The notes below the pieces were generated by a model, which saw only the letters and a list, made by a program, of their open reading frames with translations, was not told the DNA's origin and made no database searches. The position numbers and the translations under genes are program-made. Positions 7,863 through 15,918 of a stretch of DNA of 38,875 nt are shown here, in pieces. The first letter of the stretch is position 1, and every line of letters begins with the position of its first letter. Origin of the DNA: an uncultured Porphyromonadaceae bacterium (GTDB lineage: Bacteria; Bacteroidota; Bacteroidia; Bacteroidales; Muribaculaceae); assembly GCA_900548705.1 (NCBI GenBank), contig URLF01000014.1, positions 1-38,875 of the forward strand, in the 5' to 3' direction.

Positions 7863-7885
7863 CTGACCGTAGAGGCTACTGTCAG
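7863..7885 (-). terminator. hairpin downstream of Crp/Fnr gene, possible terminator
   Basis: A 10-bp stem with one mismatch (CTGACAGTAG with CTACGGTCAG on the minus strand) and a 3-base loop lies 11 bases past the stop at 7897. Only a weak T-rich tail (TTGTATT) follows. Confidence 0.45.
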
Positions 7886-7896
7886 GGCTTTTACCG

Positions 7897-8574
7897 TTAT
7901 GATTCGAGCAAATTGAGGCGTTTGCGCCTGTCATTGATTTCGATTCTTGAGGATGTGTAGTCGAGCAGTCCGGCTGACTTCATTTCTGTCAAGGCCGCGA
8001 TGAGCGACTGGCGCGGCACGCCAAACACAGAATAAAGGTCGCGTTGTCGGCATTCCATCGTGATGTCTTTGCCGTTCAGTTGGGTGAGGGCGACGACCCA
8101 GTATGCGATACGTTTGCGGAGGTCTCCGGAAGTCAGAGCCAGAACCCCGTCGGTCGAGAGCTGGGCGTTCATCGACAGCATGTTCAGGTAGTTGAAAAGA
8201 AAGACACTGTCGGAATTGATGATTTCGATGTATTCTTTCTTGTCGATTTGCATTATTCCGCATGAGCCGATAGCGGTGACTGATGCCGGATAGCGGGTGG
8301 TGCGCCCGAAGAAGAAGTCCGGGGCGATAGGTTCGGGTGCCTCCAAAGTCTGGGAGACCTTGACGTGGCTGTCGGCATTGGAAATAGTCATTCTGACCTT
8401 TCCGGAGACAACGGTGGAGAGGTGGGTGCATAAATCTCCCGCCGATATGATACGTTCATTGTCGGTGTATTTCAGGAAATGAAAGCGGTGTTTGCCGAGG
8501 ATTTCCGATAATTTGTTGTATGAGACGCCATGGAAGAGTGGCATCTGCATAAGTGTCTGGAACATACTGTCCAT
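7897..8574 (-). CDS. Crp/Fnr-family transcriptional regulator
   Basis: A 225-residue cytoplasmic DNA-binding regulator. The N-terminal 120 or so residues form a cyclic-nucleotide-binding-like barrel (MPLFHGVSYNKLSEIL, then ISAGDLCTHLSTVVSGKVRMTI). The C-terminal winged helix carries RQRDLYSVFGVPRQSLIAALTEMKSAGLLDY, the Crp-type recognition helix. No cysteine cluster for an iron-sulfur centre is apparent at the N-terminus, so a classical Fnr oxygen sensor is unlikely. Two close ATGs (8574 and 8565) are possible. It lies 117 bases downstream of a transporter on the same strand; whether it regulates that gene is unknown. The effector cannot be named. Confidence 0.88.
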   Translation of the reverse strand: MDSMFQTLMQMPLFHGVSYNKLSEILGKHRFHFLKYTDNERIISAGDLCTHLSTVVSGKVRMTISNADSHVKVSQTLEAPEPIAPDFFFGRTTRYPASVTAIGSCGIMQIDKKEYIEIINSDSVFLFNYLNMLSMNAQLSTDGVLALTSGDLRKRIAYWVVALTQLNGKDITMECRQRDLYSVFGVPRQSLIAALTEMKSAGLLDYTSSRIEINDRRKRLNLLES

Positions 8575-8691
8575 CTGTCAGGTTATTGAGGGTATTGGGT
8601 ATGAACTCTTGGGGATATGAGAATTATATCATACATGGTGGAAAACCATATAGTATAAAACAATCCGGAGCGAGGTAAAGTTATCGTGGTG

Positions 8692-9612
8692 TCAGATTCT
8701 CTTTCTGGACTTGTTTTTCTCCATACGGTAAATCTGGTAAGAATTGACGGTATTATGCCATGCGACATAGGCTGCGGGAGCCGCCGACACGACCGGGTTT
8801 AGGAATGTCAGGGCCAACCATATGGCAAGCACGGTGTTTTTTTGTCCGAGGCTCTGAGCTCCTGATACCTTGTCGCCGAAATGTCCTCCGATTTTACGGC
8901 CTGTGTAGAAAAGAAGCACACAGACAACCAGTGAGATAGCTCCCAGCCATATGATTTCAGGCAATTTCTCTGCGGGTTGGCGCAGTAGGAAACTTACTGA
9001 GTTGCCGACGACAATTATCAATGCGACAGCCCATATGTAGAATGACAATCCCTGATGGTTGGCTATCCCGGAATGGATGCGTGGGGAAAAACGCTGGAGC
9101 AACAATGCCAATGCAAGCGGCCCGATAATCAGGGGCAATACGCTGACACTTATCGACATGGTTGACTCAAGGAATGTGATTCCCGCGTCCGGTTCCATAT
9201 AAGAGAGTAGAGCTGGGGCGAGAAACGCCACAGATATATGGCTGAAAAGGGAGTATGTGGCCACTTTTGATACTGAACCTCCAAGCATTCCCGTGATTAC
9301 GGGAGCTGCTGTGGCTGTCGGGCAGAATATGCAGATGAATGCCCCCTGGGCGAGTTCCTGGCTGAAAGGCGCGATGGCGAAATACACACCGACAGCTCCC
9401 AATATCTGCACAGCCAGGAGCCACCATATGTATGGCCCGGTATGGAAATCGCTTACTTTCACCCGGCAATAGGTGATAAGCAGCATTATGAAAATCAGAT
9501 ATTTGGAGAGGAACGCGATATAATGGATGTATTCGTGGAAAACCAGGCCGATCAGCATGGCAATCGGGAGCATCCAGGGTTTGATTTTTTGTCTCAGTGT
9601 TGCAATTTTCAT
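8692..9612 (-). CDS. bile acid:sodium symporter (BASS)-family membrane transporter
   Basis: A 306-residue polytopic inner-membrane protein with roughly nine or ten hydrophobic segments, for example WMLPIAMLIGLVFHEYIHYI and LIFIMLLITYC. CPTATAAPVITGMLGGSVSKVATYSLFSH matches the conserved sodium/substrate region of BASS transporters and their Acr3-like relatives. The C-terminus is short and basic (MEKNKSRKRI). The substrate is unknown; Bacteroidales members are often annotated only as symporters and need not carry bile acids. The ATG at 9612 is preferred over a TTG 27 bases upstream. A hairpin-rich spacer (9633-9710) separates it from the CoA-transferase gene upstream. Confidence 0.82.
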   Translation of the reverse strand: MKIATLRQKIKPWMLPIAMLIGLVFHEYIHYIAFLSKYLIFIMLLITYCRVKVSDFHTGPYIWWLLAVQILGAVGVYFAIAPFSQELAQGAFICIFCPTATAAPVITGMLGGSVSKVATYSLFSHISVAFLAPALLSYMEPDAGITFLESTMSISVSVLPLIIGPLALALLLQRFSPRIHSGIANHQGLSFYIWAVALIIVVGNSVSFLLRQPAEKLPEIIWLGAISLVVCVLLFYTGRKIGGHFGDKVSGAQSLGQKNTVLAIWLALTFLNPVVSAAPAAYVAWHNTVNSYQIYRMEKNKSRKRI

Positions 9613-9632
9613 AAGACAGTTATCTATTTCAG

Positions 9633-9710
9633 GCGACAAGGACGTAACGCGCGGTGTCAGACCGTCGCGTTACGTCCCTGGTATTAGTTGTTAAGTCGCC
9701 CCGGTGGGGC
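9633..9710. repeat. nested inverted repeats in the spacer below the CoA-transferase gene
   Basis: A perfect 12-bp inverted repeat GGACGTAACGCG / CGCGTTACGTCC spans 9640-9677. An outer GGCGAC (9633-9638) / GTCGCC (9695-9700) encloses it, and GCCCC/GGGGC lies at 9698-9710. It could end the transcript of the gene stopping at 9718, but no T-run follows on either strand. Confidence 0.65.
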
Positions 9711-9717
9711 TATGTGA

Positions 9718-11211
9718 TTACATGTATTTCGCGAAATCCACGTTGCGCATGTCGCCGGTCTCGGCGAAGGCGGTGTGGAACGCGTAGGCCGCATAGAGAG
9801 TGGCGGGAGTCTGGCCTCCTTTTCCCCTCTTGAGGTAATCCCAGAGGAGTTCGCGGTACATCGGGTGAGCACAATTCTCAATGATTGTCTCGGCACGTTG
9901 TACGGGATCCTTGGCGCGAAGGTCGGCGATACCCTGGTCGGTGATGAGGACATCTACCGAATGCTCCGAATGGTCGTGGTGGGAAACGTGAGGCACGATA
10001 TTGCTTATCAGCCCACCCTTGGTGATAGACGGGCATGAGAATATCGACAGATAGCCGTTGCGGGTGAAGTCGCCCGAACCGCCGATACCGTTCATCATCC
10101 TTGTGCCAAGCACATGGGTGGAGTTCACGTTACCGAAGATGTCGGCTTCAAGGGCGGTGTTCATTGCTATCACGCCGAGTCGGCGGATGACTTCGGGATT
10201 GTTGGAAATCTCAGCAGGGCGCAGAATGATTTTGTCATGGAAGAAATCCATGTCGGCGAACAGCTGGCTCTCGACCTCGTCGGAGAAGGTCATCGAGCAG
10301 GTGCTGGCGAATGTGCATTTGCCGTGGCGGAGCAGTTCGAGGACGGAATCCTGCACAACCTCGGTGTACATCATGAAGTTGGGGAGTTCCTTGTCGAGGC
10401 AGAGGTAGTGGAGGACGGCATTGGCCACGTTGCCCACGCCGCTCTGGAGGGGAAGGAACTCTTTGGGAATCCGGCCCTTGCGGTATTCAGAAATGAGGAA
10501 GTTAACGACATTGACTCCGATATGTTCCGAAACCTCGTCAGGCTTGGTGAACGCCTTCACCCCGTCAAGCGAATTGGTGCGCACGATGCCGACAACCTTT
10601 GACGGATCCACCTTGAGAGTCGGACGGCCGGCGCGGTCTTTGGGGGAGAAGATGGGAATCTCGCGACGGTAGGGAGGGTCGGCGGGAAGATAGATGTCAT
10701 GCATCCCCATCAACGCCTGGGGAAGAGCCTCGTTAAGCTCGATGAAAATTTTCTTGGCGCGGGGTGCGTAGGTCGGAATGTTGCCGACGCCACAGCCGAG
10801 CAATATCTCGCCGTTCTCGTCGATGGCAGCGGCCTCGATGATGGCGAAATCGATGTCCCCGTAGAAGCCGTAGCGCATCTCCTGGGCCATCTCCGAGAGA
10901 TGACGGTCGAAGTAATGGGTGTCGTGAGCGTTGATGCGCTTGCGCAGGTCAGGGGTGTTCTGATAGGGGGCGCGCATATTGATGGCGTTGTTGCGTGAAA
11001 GGACGCCGTCAACATGATCGTTGGTGGAGGCTCCGGTGAAGATGTTCACCTTGAATTCTCTCCCTTGCTCATGCTCGCGGGCAGCTTTCGCGGCAAGCGC
11101 TTCGGTGATGCTCTTGGGGTTGCCGGGGGCTGTGAAGCCCGACAGGCCGAGGGTGTTACCGTTGCAAATCATTTCGGCTGCATCCGCTGCCGAGATAAAT
11201 TCGTATGCCAT
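9718..11211 (-). CDS. acetyl-CoA hydrolase/transferase family (succinyl-CoA:acetate CoA-transferase-like)
   Basis: A 497-residue cytoplasmic enzyme of the Cat1/AarC/ScpC family that moves CoA between succinyl-CoA or propionyl-CoA and acetate. TLGLSGFTAPGNPKSI lies near the N-terminus. MYTEVVQDS contains the probable catalytic glutamate (E284). GIGGSGDFTRNGYLS and DVLITDQGIADLRAKDP are conserved family blocks, and the length is typical. In succinate/propionate-forming Bacteroidales it links acetate and succinate/propionate metabolism, and the biotin carboxyltransferase at 1760-3661 would feed the same C3/C4 pool. A -7 element lies at 11247-11255. The exact acyl-CoA pair cannot be told from sequence. 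Confidence 0.93.
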   Translation of the reverse strand: MAYEFISAADAAEMICNGNTLGLSGFTAPGNPKSITEALAAKAAREHEQGREFKVNIFTGASTNDHVDGVLSRNNAINMRAPYQNTPDLRKRINAHDTHYFDRHLSEMAQEMRYGFYGDIDFAIIEAAAIDENGEILLGCGVGNIPTYAPRAKKIFIELNEALPQALMGMHDIYLPADPPYRREIPIFSPKDRAGRPTLKVDPSKVVGIVRTNSLDGVKAFTKPDEVSEHIGVNVVNFLISEYRKGRIPKEFLPLQSGVGNVANAVLHYLCLDKELPNFMMYTEVVQDSVLELLRHGKCTFASTCSMTFSDEVESQLFADMDFFHDKIILRPAEISNNPEVIRRLGVIAMNTALEADIFGNVNSTHVLGTRMMNGIGGSGDFTRNGYLSIFSCPSITKGGLISNIVPHVSHHDHSEHSVDVLITDQGIADLRAKDPVQRAETIIENCAHPMYRELLWDYLKRGKGGQTPATLYAAYAFHTAFAETGDMRNVDFAKYM

Positions 11212-11237
11212 GATAGATTGGTTTCAGGTTTTTTTCG

Positions 11238-11255
11238 TAATTTTGCGCAAAAATA
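11238..11255. promoter_or_regulatory. divergent, overlapping promoter elements for CoA-transferase and miaB
   Basis: TAATTTTGC on plus (11238-11246) and TATTTTTGC on minus (11247-11255) abut back to back. Their join forms the perfect 12-base palindrome TTTTGCGCAAAA (11241-11252). The minus element is about 36 bases from the CoA-transferase ATG; the plus element is about 95 bases from the miaB ATG. Confidence 0.6.
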
Positions 11256-11340
11256 AAATATTTGTGCATCACTGACAAATTTATTCAGGTGTTTTTCGGC
11301 ATATTTCGGTTGTGCCGCTCTGTAACGCCATAATAATCAG

Positions 11341-12699
11341 ATGGAAAAAGACAAAAAACTCTTCATAGAAACCTACGGTTGCCAGATGAATGTCGCTGAC
11401 AGCGAGGTTGTGGCGTCGATTATGGGGGTAGGCGGCTACACCGCCGCGTCAACCCCCGAGGAGGCCGACGCGATATTGCTGAACACCTGTTCCATCCGCG
11501 ACAACGCGGAGCAGAAGATTGTCAACCGCCTGCAGTATCTCGCGTCGCTGCGCCGCAAGAAATCCGGGAAGCTTATCCTCGGTGTGATAGGCTGTATGGC
11601 CGAGAGGGTCAAGGATTCGCTGATTGAGAACCACGGAGTTGACCTTGTTGCAGGTCCGGACGCTTATCTCGATCTACCCAACCTTTTCTCTGCCGTTGAA
11701 GCAGGCCAGAAGGCCATAAATGTGGAGCTTAGCACAACCGAGACCTACCGCGACGTGATTCCGTCACGAATCGGGGGAAACCGAGTAAGCGGCTTTGTAA
11801 GCATTATGCGCGGATGCAACAATTTCTGCTCCTATTGCATTGTGCCTTACACTCGTGGTCGTGAACGCAGCCGTGAGACCGGAAGCATCCTCAATGAGGT
11901 CGCAGACCTGAGGGAACGCGGTTTCCGTGAGGTGACCCTGCTTGGCCAGAATGTCAACTCTTACCGGTACAAAGGTGAGGAGGCTGCCAAGTATGCCTCC
12001 GAGGGACGCGACGAGGTGGATTTCCCCCGCTTGCTTGAGCTGGTGGCGCTTGCGGCTCCCGATATGAGGATTCGCTTTACCACCTCCCACCCAAAGGATA
12101 TGAGCGACGACACCATCGATGTCATCGCCAGTTATCCCAACATCTGCAACCATGTCCATCTGCCCGTGCAGTCCGGTTCAGACAGTGTGCTGAAAGCCAT
12201 GAACCGCAAATATACCCGTGAATGGTATCTTGGACGAGTAGCCGCCATCCGCAGCCGCATCCCTGACTGTGGGCTTTCTTCCGACCTGTTCACCGGCTTC
12301 CATGACGAGACTGAAGAGGATTTTCAGCAGACCTTGTCGCTGATGGAGGAGGCCGCTTTTGATTCCTCGTTTATGTTCAAATATTCCGAGCGCCCCGGAA
12401 CATTGGCCGCCCGGACTATGCCCGACAATGTTCCGGAAGATGTCAAGATTGACCGTCTCAACCGTATGATAGCCCTCCAGAACCGTCTCTCCGCTGAATC
12501 CAACCGTCGAGACATCGGCAAGGTGTTCGAGGTGCTGGTCGAAGGTGTGTCGAAGCGAAGCACTGACCAGTGGGTGGGCCGTACGCAGCAGAACAAGACA
12601 TGTGTCTTCCCGCGTGGCAATTACCATACCGGCGACTTTGTGAAGGTGATTGTGCGCGACGCGTCATCTGCCACCCTTATCTGTGACCTGGCCGAGTGA
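11341..12699 (+). CDS. miaB: tRNA-2-methylthio-N6-dimethylallyladenosine synthase MiaB
   Basis: A 452-residue radical-SAM methylthiotransferase that adds the 2-methylthio group to i6A37 of tRNAs reading UNN codons. The N-terminal UPF0004 domain supplies three cluster cysteines (C14 in YGCQMN, C50 in NTCSIR, C85 in GCMAE). The radical-SAM CxxxCxxC is C159, C163 and C166 in RGCNNFCSYCIVPYTRGRE, a signature typical of MiaB. A C-terminal TRAM domain follows, ending DASSATLICDLAE. The ATG at 11341 is immediately followed by the family N-terminus. Single gene, followed 90 bases later by ftsX with its own promoter. Confidence 0.97.
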   Translation: MEKDKKLFIETYGCQMNVADSEVVASIMGVGGYTAASTPEEADAILLNTCSIRDNAEQKIVNRLQYLASLRRKKSGKLILGVIGCMAERVKDSLIENHGVDLVAGPDAYLDLPNLFSAVEAGQKAINVELSTTETYRDVIPSRIGGNRVSGFVSIMRGCNNFCSYCIVPYTRGRERSRETGSILNEVADLRERGFREVTLLGQNVNSYRYKGEEAAKYASEGRDEVDFPRLLELVALAAPDMRIRFTTSHPKDMSDDTIDVIASYPNICNHVHLPVQSGSDSVLKAMNRKYTREWYLGRVAAIRSRIPDCGLSSDLFTGFHDETEEDFQQTLSLMEEAAFDSSFMFKYSERPGTLAARTMPDNVPEDVKIDRLNRMIALQNRLSAESNRRDIGKVFEVLVEGVSKRSTDQWVGRTQQNKTCVFPRGNYHTGDFVKVIVRDASSATLICDLAE

Positions 12700-12718
12700 G
12701 CCATACCTCCGTTTAGGA

Positions 12719-12736
12719 ATTTTAATACATTAAAAT
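12719..12736. promoter_or_regulatory. 18-bp palindrome upstream of the ftsX promoter
   Basis: ATTTTAAT-AC-ATTAAAAT is a perfect 8+8 inverted repeat ending 11 bases before the -33 element of the ftsX promoter. It could be an operator. Its weak AT-only stem and lack of a T-run make it a poor terminator for miaB. Confidence 0.35.
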
Positions 12737-12747
12737 GCCCCCAGCTA

Positions 12748-12778
12748 TTGACAAGGGCTTCCTGATGTTGTAATTTTG
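12748..12778 (+). promoter_or_regulatory. promoter of the ftsX-uppP-truB-queA operon
   Basis: TTG (12748-12750, within TTGACA) and TAATTTTG (12771-12778) are spaced exactly 20 bases. The ftsX ATG follows 11 bases downstream, so the leader must be very short or absent. Confidence 0.8.
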
Positions 12779-12789
12779 TACGACAAAAT

Positions 12790-13662
12790 ATGGAGAAAAA
12801 GAATCAGTCCCGTATGGCCGGTATGGGCGACAGGGTCACTTCCACTATCAGTGTCACCCTGGTGTTGTTCATCCTCGGCCTTGTGGCTTCAATAAACATA
12901 ACTTTCAGTACCCTTGACCGGGAACTGAAAGAGAAGATGGGATTTACCGTCGTGCTGTGTGATTCGGTGGCTGTCGATAAAATCGACGGACTCCGTCAAT
13001 TGTGCGCATCTGCTCCCTATGTCTCTGAATATAAGTATCTTTCATCCGAGGATGTCCTGAAGGAGGAGGCCGGAGGTGACGGGGCTGAGTTGGTCAAGAT
13101 GCTTGGGGTGAATCCTTATTCCCCGATGTTTGACATCAGGGTAAAAAAGGATTGGGCCAATGTGGACAGCATCGCATCGCTTGTGACCCGATGGAAAGGG
13201 TTCGATGGCGTGGATGAGGTGTCGGTCAACACCGATATGGTCGAGAACCTGACCCGAAACGCCCGGATGTTCAACACGGTGATGCTTGTGATAGCCGCCG
13301 CTTTGTTGCTGATTTCGTTTGTGCTGATCAACAATACCGTCAGACTGACGGTGTATTCGCGACGTTTCCTGATTCACACGATGAAACTTGTCGGGGCTAC
13401 CCCCGGCTTCATAAGACGCCCCTTCATACTCTCCAATCTCATCCAGGGAATTGTGGCGGGTGCTATCGCGTCCGGTCTTCTCGCAGGGCTGATAGCCTGG
13501 GGGAAGAATTGGGATGAGGCTCTTAAACCGTTGCTTCCATGGGAGGCTGTCGGGATTATCTTCATTGCGATTTTTATTGTCGGTATGGCCATATGCGCCC
13601 TCGCCGCATTGTTCGCCACCAACCGTTATCTCCGTGCAGATTACGACGAGATGTTTGAATGA
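12790..13662 (+). CDS. ftsX: cell division protein FtsX
   Basis: A 290-residue inner-membrane protein with the FtsX/ABC-permease layout. A basic cytoplasmic N-terminus precedes TM1 (VTLVLFILGLVASINITF). A periplasmic domain covers about residues 45-150, and a three-helix FtsX permease domain ends the protein (VMLVIAAALLLISFVLINN; LIQGIVAGAIASGLLAGLI; VGIIFIAIFIVGMAICALAAL). With FtsE it couples ATP hydrolysis to septal peptidoglycan hydrolases. ftsE is not adjacent, as is usual in Bacteroidetes. It is the first gene of a six-gene plus-strand run. Confidence 0.93.
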   Translation: MEKKNQSRMAGMGDRVTSTISVTLVLFILGLVASINITFSTLDRELKEKMGFTVVLCDSVAVDKIDGLRQLCASAPYVSEYKYLSSEDVLKEEAGGDGAELVKMLGVNPYSPMFDIRVKKDWANVDSIASLVTRWKGFDGVDEVSVNTDMVENLTRNARMFNTVMLVIAAALLLISFVLINNTVRLTVYSRRFLIHTMKLVGATPGFIRRPFILSNLIQGIVAGAIASGLLAGLIAWGKNWDEALKPLLPWEAVGIIFIAIFIVGMAICALAALFATNRYLRADYDEMFE

Positions 13663-13701
13663 CGGCAGGCAATTGACAAAACATTTTTATTGAGTTTCCA
13701 A

Positions 13702-14031
13702 ATGGTAAGACAACAGAATACCTCCGGCTTGGCTGCCGGGAAAAAGCCCGACAGCAGGCTTGAGAAAGAGACGCAGTCTCAGTTTCCTCTCGGAAAGAAG
13801 AATTTCGTGATGATGGCCATCGCCGGCGCGTTGATTGTCATTGGATTCCTGCTTATGCTCGGTGGCAGTTCGACCGAGGAGGCTTTCAATCCCGACATAT
13901 TCAGTGCGCGTCGCGTTGTTGTCGGCCCTACGATTTCATTCCTCGGATTCCTCTTTATGGGATATGCGATTATCCGTCGTCCGTCGACAGATGGGAAAAA
14001 CGCCGAGAACGGTGAGGATTCAACAAAGTGA
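13702..14031 (+). CDS. DUF3098 family small membrane protein
   Basis: A 109-residue protein with a polar N-terminus and two hydrophobic helices (FVMMAIAGALIVIGFLLML; VVVGPTISFLGFLFMGYAII). This is the DUF3098 pattern always found between ftsX and uppP in Bacteroidetes. The ATG at 13702 is used rather than a TTG four codons upstream. Molecular function is unknown. Its position suggests a role near cell division or undecaprenyl-phosphate recycling, but that is inference. Confidence 0.85.
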   Translation: MVRQQNTSGLAAGKKPDSRLEKETQSQFPLGKKNFVMMAIAGALIVIGFLLMLGGSSTEEAFNPDIFSARRVVVGPTISFLGFLFMGYAIIRRPSTDGKNAENGEDSTK

Positions 14032-14062
14032 TTGAGAAACCAGACTGAAAACAGCTGATATA

Positions 14063-14938
14063 ATGGATTGGTTAGACGCATTGATATTGGGCATAGTCCA
14101 GGGACTGGCCGAATATCTTCCCATAAGCTCAAGCGGACACATCGAGATTTGCCGCGAGATACTCGGACTTAATCTTCCCGGAGAGGAGGCTCTCCAGTTG
14201 AATGTCGTTCTGCATGTTGCCACGGTGCTGTCAACCCTCGTGGTTTTGTGGCGCGAGTTTGTCCCCCTGTGTACCTCCTTCTTCACCTTCCGCAACGACG
14301 CAAACAGCCGGTATGTCTGGAAGATACTGCTCTCATGTGTGCCCGTGGGCATCGTGGGTGTGCTGTTCAAAGATCAGGTGGAGCAATTTTTCGGGGTCAA
14401 TGAAGGTGGAGGAAACAATCTCACCCTCATAGGTATCTGCTTGTGTGTCACCGCCTGTCTTCTGGCGTTCGCTTATTTCACCAGCCGACGCGGAGGGGCG
14501 ACCGGCGCTTCCCGTGGACGTGCCCCGATGCTGAAAGGTGACACCGGTGCGACTCCCGGACGCAACATCACCTGGTATGACGCCTTTATCATCGGATGCA
14601 GCCAGGCTATTGCCGTGTTGCCCGGTCTGAGCCGTTCCGGCACCACAATCGCTACCGGTATCATAATCGGAGACCGTCGCGAACAGGTGGCACAGTTCTC
14701 TTTCTTTATGGTTGTCATCCCGATTCTCGGGGAAGCTCTCCTTGATTTCCGCAAGATGCTTGAGGCTCCCGCGTCGGAAACTGCCCTCGGATGGCTCCCG
14801 CTGCTTGTGGGATTCTTAGCGGCATTCATTGTCGGCTGTCTGGCCTGCAAATGGATGCTTGAGATTGTCAAGAAAGGGAAGCTGATTTGGTTCTCGCTTT
14901 ACTGCGTGCTGGTCGGCATCCTGTGTATCTGCTGGTAA
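14063..14938 (+). CDS. uppP: undecaprenyl-diphosphatase UppP
   Basis: A 291-residue polytopic membrane enzyme that removes a phosphate from undecaprenyl diphosphate to recycle the lipid carrier for peptidoglycan and polysaccharide synthesis. Signature 1, EYLPISSSGH, is at residues 17-26. Signature 2, PGLSRSG, is at 187-193 with the catalytic arginine. A glycine-rich, basic cytoplasmic insertion (about 141-168, SRRGGATGASRGRAP and onward) separates the two halves. Such a loop is common in Bacteroidetes members, though its composition varies. It precedes truB in the same transcription unit. Confidence 0.95.
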   Translation: MDWLDALILGIVQGLAEYLPISSSGHIEICREILGLNLPGEEALQLNVVLHVATVLSTLVVLWREFVPLCTSFFTFRNDANSRYVWKILLSCVPVGIVGVLFKDQVEQFFGVNEGGGNNLTLIGICLCVTACLLAFAYFTSRRGGATGASRGRAPMLKGDTGATPGRNITWYDAFIIGCSQAIAVLPGLSRSGTTIATGIIIGDRREQVAQFSFFMVVIPILGEALLDFRKMLEAPASETALGWLPLLVGFLAAFIVGCLACKWMLEIVKKGKLIWFSLYCVLVGILCICW

Positions 14939-14986
14939 GACCGCACAATACTCAAGTCTGTTAAGAACGTTACAACTATTCTTCAC

Positions 14987-15862
14987 TTGGATAACAACAA
15001 TAAACCGGCAACCGAAAGTCTCGACCTCCAGCAAGGCCGTGTGTGGGCTGTTGACAAGCCATTGGGCTGGTCTTCGTTCCATGTGGTCAAGAAGCTGCGC
15101 GGAGCGTTGTTGTCGCGTGTGCGTCATTCCGGTGTCAGGAAACTCAAGGTAGGGCACGCCGGGACTCTCGATCCGCTGGCTTCCGGCGTGATGCTGATTT
15201 GCCTCGGGAAGGCCACAAAACAGATTGACACCCTCCAGGCCGGAGTCAAGGAATATGTGGCCACTTTGCAGTTGGGAGCCACGACCCCTTCGTTTGATCT
15301 GGAGACCCCGGTGGACGCGACTTTCCCGACTTCACATATCGACCGGCAGTTGGTGGATGAGGCTGTGAAACGCTTTGTCGGAACCATCAGCCAGGTCCCT
15401 CCTGCATATTCCGCCTGCAAGGTGGATGGAAAACGGGCCTACAAGATGGCTCGTGGGGGTGAGGAGGTTGAACTGAAGCCCAAGACGCTTGTAATCGACG
15501 AGATAGAGATACTCGGTTTTGATTCAGACAAAATGCTCCTGACCCTACGGATCGTATGCTCGAAAGGCACCTATATCCGTGCTCTCGCCCGCGATATCGG
15601 GCAGGCTCTCGGCTCGGGCGCACATCTTTCGGCTTTGCGCCGCACCCGTGTCGGCGATTACAGGATAGAGCGTTGTCTCGACATAGAGGACGCGGTCGCC
15701 GGCATCTATCGCTCGGAGATAGTGATTCCTCAGCCAGATGGCTCGCAGCCGACGGTAATCCCTCCAGGAGAATATCATACCGAAGAGAGGAGTGAAAAGG
15801 CTGACCGTCGCGACATCCTGTCATACGATGAACGTGTCGCAATAGATTCCCATAACGATTGA
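14987..15862 (+). CDS. truB: tRNA pseudouridine(55) synthase TruB
   Basis: This enzyme makes pseudouridine 55 in the T-loop of tRNAs. VDKPLGWSSFHVVKKL is the N-terminal motif. GHAGTLDPLASGVM contains catalytic aspartate D62, and PPAYSACKVDGKRAYKMAR and CSKGTYIRALARDIG are the other conserved blocks. No ATG lies before the conserved region in this frame. The TTG at 14987 is the best start; an internal GTG at about codon 19 would cut into the motif. The 291 residues include a polar C-terminal tail of about 40 residues beyond the catalytic fold. Probably translated from the uppP-truB transcript. Confidence 0.95.
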   Translation: MDNNNKPATESLDLQQGRVWAVDKPLGWSSFHVVKKLRGALLSRVRHSGVRKLKVGHAGTLDPLASGVMLICLGKATKQIDTLQAGVKEYVATLQLGATTPSFDLETPVDATFPTSHIDRQLVDEAVKRFVGTISQVPPAYSACKVDGKRAYKMARGGEEVELKPKTLVIDEIEILGFDSDKMLLTLRIVCSKGTYIRALARDIGQALGSGAHLSALRRTRVGDYRIERCLDIEDAVAGIYRSEIVIPQPDGSQPTVIPPGEYHTEERSEKADRRDILSYDERVAIDSHND

Positions 15863-15918
15863 CATAAAGAGAAAAGAATAATTCTCCACCCAACACAAAA
15901 TATTCCCAATTACTTCAT

